Positions 1 to 5,814 of a stretch of 8,847 nucleotides of DNA are shown here, piece after piece; within the stretch, counting starts at the first letter, position 1, and every line of letters starts with the position of its first letter. The stretch is from Treponema sp. UBA3662 (GTDB lineage Bacteria; Spirochaetota; Spirochaetia; Treponematales; Treponemataceae). The stretch is taken from assembly GCA_002373205.1 (NCBI GenBank), contig DFJV01000167.1, positions 1-8,847 on the forward strand, given 5' to 3'. The translations under genes and the position numbers were made by a program. The notes under the pieces were generated by a model that was not told where the DNA came from, did no database searches, and was given only the letters and a program-made list of their open reading frames with translations.

Positions 1-2
1 TC

Positions 3-209
3 TTTTTGAATGCTGCGGAAAGTGCTGGTGTCTGGTATACTGATTGTCTTGGAATTGAAGATGCCCGTTCCGGTGTGTGTGCAATAAAGTCTGCCGGAAT
101 AAAAGCCTGCGGAATAAAATCAAGCGGAGACGATGTGAGTGCGGCGGATATTATTTTTGATTCCACAAAAGATTTGTCGCTTGAAAAATTAAAGAAGCTT
201 TTTGGCTGA
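3..209 (+). CDS. pgmB: Beta-phosphoglucomutase, C-terminal fragment
   Basis: This is the last 68 codons of a gene whose 5' end lies outside the window; the frame is open to the left edge and stops at TGA 207-209. The product belongs to the HAD phosphatase superfamily. The stretch GIEDARSG, followed by AIKSAG and ACGI, matches the acidic Mg-binding motif of beta-phosphoglucomutases, and the tail ADIIFDSTKDLSLEKL is also typical of that family. The enzyme converts beta-glucose-1-phosphate to glucose-6-phosphate in the cytoplasm, usually after phosphorolysis of maltose, trehalose or a similar disaccharide. Only the end of the Rossmann core is visible, so the nucleophile Asp and cap domain cannot be checked. 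A fructokinase gene starts 34 bp downstream, which fits a sugar-catabolism operon. Another HAD-family phosphatase is possible but less likely. Confidence 0.75.
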   Translation, partial: FLNAAESAGVWYTDCLGIEDARSGVCAIKSAGIKACGIKSSGDDVSAADIIFDSTKDLSLEKLKKLFG

Positions 210-243
210 GCGGCTTGTTCAGCAACTTAAAAGAGGATGTGCT

Positions 244-1245
244 ATGCAGAAGAAATATGATGTTACCGCTTTGGGAGAAATACTAATCGACTTTACTGCT
301 GCCGGAAAAAATGCCGACGGTAAAAATATCTATGAGGAAAATCCTGGAGGTGCTCCTGCAAACTGTGCCGCCGCAGTTGCAAAGCTTGGGGGAGCTTCTT
401 CGTTCATTGGAATGACAGGGGAAGATTCATTTGGCAAAGACCTAAAGGCTGCCCTCGAAAACGTGAATGTGGACACAAGCGGAATGCGCACTACAAAAAA
501 GCAGCACACAACTCTTGCCTTTGTTAGCCTTGACCAAAATGGGGAAAGAAATTTTTCCTTTTGCAGAAACCCGGGTGCAGACACATGCCTTTCACCTTCG
601 GATTTGAACAGGGAAATTTTATCTTCAACAAAGTTTTTGCAGTTGGGCTCCCTTTCTCTGACGGATGAACCTTCTGCTTCTGCCCAAATGGAAGCTGTGC
701 GCATTGTTAAGCAAGCGGGTGGTTTTATTTCCTACGATCCAAATTACCGTGAGCGACTTTGGGGTGGAAGAAAAGATGCTCTTGAAAAAATGAAGTCCAT
801 GCTGTCGTTTTCGGACATGGTAAAAATTTCCGATGAGGAACTTGCCCTTTTCTTTGGGGAAGACATTTCTTATGCAGAAGGGGCTGCCTTGATTCATGAA
901 TGTGGGGTGCGGCTTGTCCTTGTTACACTTGGAAGCAGGGGCGTGTATTATTCAGCAAAAGGCAGTGATGAAATTTTTAGCGGTACAATAGCGGTCCCAA
1001 GCGTAAATGTTGTGGACACGACTGGCGCTGGAGACTCCTTTACCGGCGGCTTACTCTATGCCCTTACGCGGAGGGAAAATCCCTTTGACTTTAGCAGGGA
1101 AGAACTGGAGATGGACGTTAGCTTTGCAAACTGCGTGGCATCCCTTTGCGTAACAAAGCGTGGTGCAATTCCAGCCCTTCCGTCTTTGGATGATGTGTTG
1201 AATTTTTCCAAGGAATTCAATATAATTCTACCGCTATGGATTTGA
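244..1245 (+). CDS. scrK: PfkB-family fructokinase
   Basis: This 333-residue cytoplasmic sugar kinase probably phosphorylates fructose to fructose-6-phosphate with ATP. Visible family marks are LGEILIDF near residues 10-17, NPGGAPAN at 33-40 (sugar-binding N-terminal signature), the DPNYRERLW segment, and DTTGAGDSFTGG, in which GAGD at 261-264 carries the catalytic Asp264. The NPGGAPAN and DPNYR combination is typical of ScrK-type fructokinases rather than ribokinases, but substrate choice is inferred. I chose ATG 244 because AGAGGA lies at 232-237, 6 nt upstream; an upstream in-frame start at 202 would overlap the previous gene and lacks a ribosome site. The gene follows pgmB by 34 bp, and its last 10 bp overlap the start of prfA, so these genes are probably cotranscribed. 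Confidence 0.88.
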   Translation: MQKKYDVTALGEILIDFTAAGKNADGKNIYEENPGGAPANCAAAVAKLGGASSFIGMTGEDSFGKDLKAALENVNVDTSGMRTTKKQHTTLAFVSLDQNGERNFSFCRNPGADTCLSPSDLNREILSSTKFLQLGSLSLTDEPSASAQMEAVRIVKQAGGFISYDPNYRERLWGGRKDALEKMKSMLSFSDMVKISDEELALFFGEDISYAEGAALIHECGVRLVLVTLGSRGVYYSAKGSDEIFSGTIAVPSVNVVDTTGAGDSFTGGLLYALTRRENPFDFSREELEMDVSFANCVASLCVTKRGAIPALPSLDDVLNFSKEFNIILPLWI

Positions 1246-2303
1246 TTAAGAAACTTGAAGATTTGACCGTCCGCTTTGCAGAAGTGACCAAAATGGTTGC
1301 AGACCCTGAACTTGTAAAAGACCAGAAGAAATACAAGGACGTGATGCGCGAAAATCAGTACCTTTCCGATTTGATGGTACTTTATGATGAATACAAAAGA
1401 ATACTCAAGGGCATAGAAGACGACACTCTGATGATTACTAAAGAAGATGACGCAGAGATGAAGGAAATGGCCCGCGAGGAACTTAAGGAACTTGAGGAGC
1501 AGCAGCCAAAAATAGAAGAGCAGATAAAGCTAAAGCTTATTCCTCCGGATCCTCTTGATGAAAAGAACATCATTCTGGAAATCCGCAGTGCGGCTGGTGG
1601 AGACGAGGCATCGCTTTTTGTCCGCGACCTTTGGGAAATGTACTCCCACCTTGCAGAGCGCAAGGGCTGGAAGACAGAAACAATGGAAGCCCAGGAAACG
1701 GAAGTTGGCGGCTTTAACAAAATCGTTACCAACATCAGCGGAAAATTTGTTTACGGAACACTCCGTTGGGAAAGTGGCGTTCACCGTGTTCAGCGTGTTC
1801 CTGCAACTGAATCCCAGGGGCGCTTGCAGACTTCTACTGCAACGGTGGCGGTTCTTCCCGAAGCAGACGAAACTGAAATTGTAATAAAACCGGAAGACGT
1901 GCGTGTTGACGTAATGCGTGCAGGCGGACCTGGTGGCCAGTGTGTTAACACAACAGACTCTGCCGTTCGCCTTACCCACATTCCGACTGGTCTTGTTGTA
2001 ATTCAGCAGGATGAAAAGAGCCAGCACAAGAACAAGGCCAAGGCATTCCAGATTTTGCGTGCAAGGCTTTTTGACCTTGAAGAAAGCAAGAAACAGGCCG
2101 AGCGTTCTGCTTCCAGAAAGACTATGGTTGGTTCCGGTGCAAGAAGCGAAAAAATCCGCACCTACAACTTTCCCCAGGACCGCATAACTGACCACCGCAT
2201 AAACCTTTCGCTCCACAACCTGCCTTCATTCATGATGGGCAACATGGACGAAATGCTTGATGCCCTTAACGTCTATGCAAAAGAAGAGCAGCTTGCCGAA
2301 TAG
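1236..2303 (+). CDS. prfA: Peptide chain release factor 1 (RF1)
   Basis: RF1 recognises UAA and UAG stop codons in the ribosomal A site and triggers release of the finished protein. The 355-residue length is normal for the family. A helical N-terminal domain (about residues 1-100) is followed by the stop-codon recognition core, in which the PAT tripeptide (189-191) identifies RF1 rather than RF2. The universal GGQ motif is at 233-235 within GGPGGQCVNTT, and a basic HKNKAKA segment follows. Gln235 is the residue methylated by PrmC, encoded next. The ATG at 1236 overlaps the fructokinase 3' end by 10 bp and has no Shine-Dalgarno site at a useful distance (AAGGA at 1210-1214 is about 21 nt away), so translational coupling to the upstream gene is likely. 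The N-terminus aligns well with known RF1 starts. Confidence 0.97.
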   Translation: MDLIKKLEDLTVRFAEVTKMVADPELVKDQKKYKDVMRENQYLSDLMVLYDEYKRILKGIEDDTLMITKEDDAEMKEMAREELKELEEQQPKIEEQIKLKLIPPDPLDEKNIILEIRSAAGGDEASLFVRDLWEMYSHLAERKGWKTETMEAQETEVGGFNKIVTNISGKFVYGTLRWESGVHRVQRVPATESQGRLQTSTATVAVLPEADETEIVIKPEDVRVDVMRAGGPGGQCVNTTDSAVRLTHIPTGLVVIQQDEKSQHKNKAKAFQILRARLFDLEESKKQAERSASRKTMVGSGARSEKIRTYNFPQDRITDHRINLSLHNLPSFMMGNMDEMLDALNVYAKEEQLAE

Positions 2304-2318
2304 AATTTCCCTTTGCGT

Positions 2319-3242
2319 ATGACAATACAAGAGGCAAGAAAATACGGTTTTGATTCTCTTGAAAAGACAAGCCCTTCCGCCCAGCTGGACAGCGATGTTC
2401 TCTTGGGGGCGGTAAGCGGCTTTAGCAAAACCGATTTGATTTTTAAGCGGGAGCGTGAACTTTCTTGTGAAGAAGAAGAAAAGTTTGCTTCTTATATTGC
2501 GGCAAGAAAGACAGGCCTCCCGGTAGCCTACATAACCGGCCACAAGGAATTCTACGGCTACGATTTTCTTGTTACCCCCGACGTTCTTATTCCCAAGCCG
2601 GACACGGAGCTTCTTGTAGAAAAAGCACTTGAAATAGTAAAGGAAAAGTGCGGTGGCAATCACCTGCTAACGGTGTGCGACATGTGCACCGGAAGCGGTT
2701 GCGTTGGAATAAGCCTGCTTCTAGAATGCGAAAAATTCCTTCCCAAAGAAAAACTTCCGCTTGTTGTTCTTGCAGACATAAGTTCATCTGCCCTGGACAT
2801 TGCCCGGCAGAATGTGGACATGCTTTTTAGTGTAGATGCAGGACTTTTGCACCTGCGTGACAGAGTGCGCTTTGTAAGGACAAATTTGTTTGAGGCAGTA
2901 AGCGGAAGCTTTGACCTTATTGTAACAAACCCACCATATATTCCTTCAAAAGAAGCCCATGATTTGCTAAAGGACGGACGGAGCGAACCCATTCTTGCCT
3001 TGGACGGGGACGTTAACCTTCATGGCGATCCTACCGGGGAAGATGACGGTCTTGGCATAATGCGCAATCTTGTTCCCCAGGCTGTGGCGCAGCTTTCTCC
3101 AGACGGTGTTCTGATTGCGGAAGCCGGTGAATACAATGCGGAGATGACAGAGTACATCTTTAGGAGTGCCGGTTTAAAAGACACAAAAATATTTAGAGAC
3201 CTTAACGGTGACTTGCGGGACATTTTTGGCCGTAAGGCTTAG
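2319..3242 (+). CDS. prmC: Release factor glutamine N5-methyltransferase
   Basis: PrmC transfers a methyl group from S-adenosylmethionine to the glutamine of the GGQ motif in release factors, improving termination. The protein is 307 residues. The N-terminal helical part contains YITGHKEFYG and LIPKPDTELLVE, which match the family's YIxGxxxFYG and LIPRPETE (here with conservative R-to-K and E-to-D changes). The SAM-binding loop DMCTGSG is at 121-127 and the catalytic NPPY motif at 204-207, the signature for amide-nitrogen methylation. After ALDGD there are about 11 extra residues (231-241) before DGL that I do not recall in well-known homologues. The ATG at 2319 is preferred; an in-frame TTG at 2313 would add two residues, and neither has a clear ribosome site. 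prfA ends 15 bp upstream, a common pairing. The 3' end overlaps the convergent rel gene by 4 bp. Confidence 0.95.
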   Translation: MTIQEARKYGFDSLEKTSPSAQLDSDVLLGAVSGFSKTDLIFKRERELSCEEEEKFASYIAARKTGLPVAYITGHKEFYGYDFLVTPDVLIPKPDTELLVEKALEIVKEKCGGNHLLTVCDMCTGSGCVGISLLLECEKFLPKEKLPLVVLADISSSALDIARQNVDMLFSVDAGLLHLRDRVRFVRTNLFEAVSGSFDLIVTNPPYIPSKEAHDLLKDGRSEPILALDGDVNLHGDPTGEDDGLGIMRNLVPQAVAQLSPDGVLIAEAGEYNAEMTEYIFRSAGLKDTKIFRDLNGDLRDIFGRKA

Positions 3243-5140
3243 CGCTGGCGGCTGTACTTGTTTTTTGCGATTGCCTGTTCCCTCATCTTTTCCTTGCGCT
3301 TGTTTTCTGCTTCAATCTGCTTTGCGGACTTTTGCTTTCCTGTATCCCATTCAACTTTTACCGTGCGTTTTTCCACGTCCTGTATGCGAAGGTAGGTAAG
3401 GCATGATGCCTTGTGAATTGTAATGCCCCTGTTGCGGGAGACGTAGCCTGCTATTGGGTCTCCGGGTTTTGGTGAGCAGCACTTTGCAATTGTAACCATA
3501 AAATTGGTTGTGTTTTCTATGCGGATTTTTCCTGTGTAGTCAACTTCCGGCTTTTTTGTGGCGGCTCGTTTTTTGCGCTTTTCTTCTGCCACTTGCCTGG
3601 AGTGGATAGTGTTTGCCGCAATTTCTGCCTCACGCTTTTCCAGTGCTTCCTTGTCTATGAAGGTTGGGTCGTTTGCGGTAAGCCAGGAGTGAATTTTTTG
3701 CCGGGCCTTTCCAGTTTTTACTGCAAGCAGCTGTCCCTGTGTTGGGTGGGCTTGTGGGTTTGTGAGAATTTCTATTATTTGCGTGTTCTGCAGCGGGGCG
3801 GTAAGCGGAATGATTTTTCCGTCTGCCTTTGCGCCTACAATTTTTTCGCCAACGTCGGAGTGGATTGCGTATGCAAAGTCGATTGCGTTTGCACCGGCTG
3901 GAAGTTCCTTTACGTCTCCACGCGGGGTAAAGACGTAAATGCTGTCTCCCAAAAGCTCGTTCTTTAGCTCGGAGAAGAAGCGTTCGTCGCTTAGGTTTTG
4001 GTCGCGGAGGCTTCGCAGCTGGTTTATGATGCTAAGGTCTTCCGCTTTTACCATGTCGTGGTTTGTGCCCTTTTTATAAAGCCAGTGGGATGCAACACCG
4101 TGTTCTGCTATGTTGTGCATTTCCTGTGTGCGGATTTGAATTTCCAGCGGTTTTCCTTCGCAGATGACGGTTGTGTGAAGGGACTGGTAGCCGTTTGGTT
4201 TTGGCATGGCTATGTAGTCTTTAAAGCGGCCGTCCATTGGCTTCCAAAGGCCGTGAACAATTCCTATGAGGGTGTAACATTCGTTTGCGGTCTGGCAGAT
4301 TATGCGCAGGGCAAGAAGGTCGTAGAGTTCGCCTGCTTCCTTGTTGCGCTTTCTCATCTTTTGGTAGATTGAATAAAAGTGCTTTGCCCGGCTTGTGATT
4401 GTAACGCTTATTCCTGATTTTTCTGCGGCGGTGTAAATCTTTTTTACGGCCTTGTCCAGATAGTCTGCACGCTCTGCTTTTTTTTGCGCTACGATTGCCT
4501 TGATTTGCTGGAAAGCATCGGGGTTTGAGTATTTTAGGCTAAGGTCTTCCATTTCGCTTTTTACGTCGCTCATACCAAGGCGGCTTGCGAGTGGACACCA
4601 GATGTCTATTACTTCTTTTGCAACTGCACGCTGGGCCTGCTCGTCTACGGACTTTAGGTTGCGCATGCGGTCAAGGCGGTCTGCAAGTTTTACCAGGATT
4701 ACGCGGATGTCGTCTATCATGGCAAAGAGCATCTTTCTGATTGAATCTGCTTCCTGCAGGGTTTTGCTTTTTATTTTTAAGCCGGTGATTTTTGCGGTTC
4801 CCTTTGCAATGTTTGCAACGTCCTTTCCAAAGCGTTTTTCTATTTCGTCAAGGCATTCGCTGTCTACGTCCAGAATGTTGTGGAAGATGCCGGAGATTAT
4901 TGCGTCTGCACCAAGGTGGCTTTCTGCAAGGATGCATGCAACTCTCATTGGGTGAAGGTAATAGGGAAGTCCGCACTTGCGCTTTAGGTTTCTTGTCTTT
5001 CCGATTAGGAAGTCCCATGCGCTGCGGATTTTTTCTTCATCCTCTGGTGTGAAATTCTGGGGGTACTCGCTAAAAAAAGTGTCTATTAACTTTTGAGGAT
5101 CTGTTTCTGTAGTGTTTGCGGCAAAAGTTTGTAAGTGCAT
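3239..5140 (-). CDS. rel: RelA/SpoT-family (p)ppGpp synthetase, degenerate hydrolase
   Basis: This protein makes the stringent-response alarmone (p)ppGpp from ATP and GTP/GDP. It is 633 residues from ATG 5138-5140, preceded by GGGGGAG only 3 nt away; an in-frame TTG at 5152 would add four residues and is the alternative start. Domain order: HD hydrolase (about 40-195), synthetase (about 230-360), TGS (about 399-460), a helical linker, a zinc-finger-like segment with C554, C555, H576 and C580, then a Lys/Arg-rich tail. In the synthetase, R251, K253, the RFKD motif (305-308), the GYQSLHTT loop and E333 are present. In the HD domain the usual HD-x-x-ED reads HNILDV, and the residue equivalent to Asn148 of streptococcal Rel is Arg158, so hydrolysis is doubtful. 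Typical Rel proteins are about 720-750 residues; the missing part corresponds to the C-terminal ACT domain. The gene converges on prmC and has its own promoter at 5189-5217. Confidence 0.95.
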   Translation of the reverse strand: MHLQTFAANTTETDPQKLIDTFFSEYPQNFTPEDEEKIRSAWDFLIGKTRNLKRKCGLPYYLHPMRVACILAESHLGADAIISGIFHNILDVDSECLDEIEKRFGKDVANIAKGTAKITGLKIKSKTLQEADSIRKMLFAMIDDIRVILVKLADRLDRMRNLKSVDEQAQRAVAKEVIDIWCPLASRLGMSDVKSEMEDLSLKYSNPDAFQQIKAIVAQKKAERADYLDKAVKKIYTAAEKSGISVTITSRAKHFYSIYQKMRKRNKEAGELYDLLALRIICQTANECYTLIGIVHGLWKPMDGRFKDYIAMPKPNGYQSLHTTVICEGKPLEIQIRTQEMHNIAEHGVASHWLYKKGTNHDMVKAEDLSIINQLRSLRDQNLSDERFFSELKNELLGDSIYVFTPRGDVKELPAGANAIDFAYAIHSDVGEKIVGAKADGKIIPLTAPLQNTQIIEILTNPQAHPTQGQLLAVKTGKARQKIHSWLTANDPTFIDKEALEKREAEIAANTIHSRQVAEEKRKKRAATKKPEVDYTGKIRIENTTNFMVTIAKCCSPKPGDPIAGYVSRNRGITIHKASCLTYLRIQDVEKRTVKVEWDTGKQKSAKQIEAENKRKEKMREQAIAKNKYSRQR

Positions 5141-5188
5141 TTTCTCCCCCAATGCAGCAATTTTTGCGTTACTATTTTTAATATTCTT

Positions 5189-5217
5189 ATTCTAAGATAA
5201 ATTTCTTCTTTGTACAA
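5189..5217 (-). promoter_or_regulatory. Putative sigma70-type promoter for rel
   Basis: Read on the minus strand, TTGTAC (5217-5212) is followed after 17 nt by TAGAAT (5194-5189). This predicts a transcription start near 5183 and a leader of about 40 nt before the rel ATG. The -10 matches the consensus at five of six bases and the -35 at four of six. The surrounding DNA is AT-rich, which raises the chance of a false match, but position and spacing fit well. Confidence 0.55.
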
Positions 5218-5267
5218 GAGCAAAGAATATATGTGGGTAAGACAAGCGAAGATGCTTTTTTAGAGAT

Positions 5268-5292
5268 GTTCCCTTCGACAGGCTCAGGGAAC
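5268..5292. repeat. Small palindrome at the head of the repeat cluster
   Basis: GTTCCCT (5268-5274) and AGGGAAC (5286-5292) form a perfect 7-bp inverted repeat around the loop TCGACAGGCTC. From general knowledge, sequences of the form CCCTTCGACAGGCTCAGGG recur as dispersed palindromic repeats in several bacterial phyla, so this is probably a repetitive extragenic element rather than a gene-specific site. There is no following T-run on either strand to make it a terminator. Its right half overlaps the start of the first 127-bp tandem unit. Confidence 0.6.
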
Positions 5293-5531
5293 GTAATTGT
5301 TTTTTGCCAAACAGTATCTAGCCATGGAGGGCGGGTTAGCAACATGCAGAATTGCGCAGCGATTTTGCAATCCCAGGAAAAATCCACGGAGGGGTTTTTC
5401 TTGGGCAGGCTCAGGGAACGTAATTGTTTCTTGCCAAAGAGTAACAAGCGCATGGATGCGCGGCTTAGCAACATGCAGAAGCCTTTGGCTTCTGCAATAC
5501 CCAAGAAAATCCACGGAAGGATTTTCTTGGG
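5279..5531. repeat. Two tandem copies of a ~127-bp palindromic repeat unit
   Basis: Copy 1 runs from 5279 to 5405 (127 bp) and copy 2 from 5406 to 5531 (126 bp). Both begin CAGGCTCAGGGAACGTAATT and end TTTTCTTGGG, and by eye they are roughly 80% identical. Each unit holds two hairpins in the same places. Copy 1 has GCAGAATTGC/GCGATTTTGC (5346-5368) and a longer stem at 5372-5405. Copy 2 has GCAGAAGCC/GGCTTCTGC (5475-5495, perfect 9 bp) and a perfect 13-bp stem at 5500-5531 with loop ACGGAA. Copy 2 also has GCGCAT-GG-ATGCGC at 5448-5461. The open frames across this stretch on both strands resemble no protein I know and follow the repeat structure, so I regard it as non-coding. Confidence 0.8.
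5500..5531. repeat. Perfect 13-bp hairpin ending tandem copy 2
   Basis: CCCAAGAAAATCC (5500-5512) pairs perfectly with GGATTTTCTTGGG (5519-5531) around the six-base loop ACGGAA. The related hairpin in copy 1 (5372-5405) is imperfect. It could act as an RNA stem-loop on either strand. No U-tract follows in either direction, so I do not call it a terminator. It marks the boundary between the tandem units and the GC-rich segment that follows. Confidence 0.7.
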
Positions 5532-5633
5532 TCGTACGCCCGATTGGAAGGGTGGCGTAGCCAGACCGCCGGAGGCGGGCCGGAGCGAAAGCGGAGCCCT
5601 GGAAAGCGGGTGACGCAGATTGGCGTTCGGTCG
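5532..5633. repeat. GC-rich segment with several nested hairpins
   Basis: This stretch is clearly more GC-rich than its flanks and folds on paper into a branched structure. An outer stem joins ACGCC (5536-5540) with GGCGT (5622-5626). Inside it GCGTAGCC (5555-5562) pairs with GGGTGACGC (5608-5616) with a mismatch or bulge. Two hairpins lie within: CCGCC-GGA-GGCGG (5566-5578), and GGGC...GCCC (5577-5580 with 5596-5599) capped by a GC-GAAA-GC tetraloop. The two inner hairpins share bases 5577-5578, so their exact boundary is uncertain. I see no coding or tRNA pattern. It is probably part of the same dispersed repeat family as the adjacent tandem units; a structured RNA cannot be excluded. Confidence 0.5.
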
Positions 5634-5713
5634 AGTTAGATATGGAGTAAAATGGTAGAGCAAACAAAACTTCCGTCCAAAAAATTAGCTTCTATAAAAT
5701 TCAAAAAGAAAAG

Positions 5714-5743
5714 TTGACGATTCTTATTCTGCTGGTGTAGAAT
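5714..5743 (+). promoter_or_regulatory. Putative sigma70-type promoter for the EAL gene
   Basis: TTGACG (5714-5719) and TAGAAT (5738-5743) are separated by 18 nt, each matching the consensus at five of six bases. The predicted start is near 5750, giving a leader of about 65 nt before the GTG start at 5815. The leader contains GTGCCGG twice, at 5750-5756 and 5780-5786. The leader is too short for a c-di-GMP riboswitch. Confidence 0.65.
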
Positions 5744-5814
5744 GTAATTGTGCCGGATGTTTGTGATTTCTTCGAGATGGTGCCGGGTCTTCGTGTTTTT
5801 AGGAGTTTAAAAAA

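Noticed and set aside
202..243. Upstream start for the fructokinase at 202
   Set aside because: It overlaps pgmB, has no ribosome site, and adds residues not typical of the family; ATG 244 follows AGAGGA at normal spacing.
1530..2216. Minus-strand open frame of 228 codons antisense to prfA
   Set aside because: It is the mirror of a strongly conserved release factor coding region, and its translation is rich in Cys, Phe and Asn with no recognisable domain.
3593..4955. Several plus-strand open frames antisense to rel
   Set aside because: The minus strand encodes a clear RelA/SpoT protein through this whole stretch; the antisense translations have low-complexity, Cys-rich composition typical of shadows.
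5187..5667. Overlapping open frames of 87-158 codons on both strands through the repeat cluster
   Set aside because: They track the tandem repeat and GC-rich hairpins, have no ribosome sites that stand out, and their translations resemble no protein family. Long frames here are a by-product of the repeated sequence.
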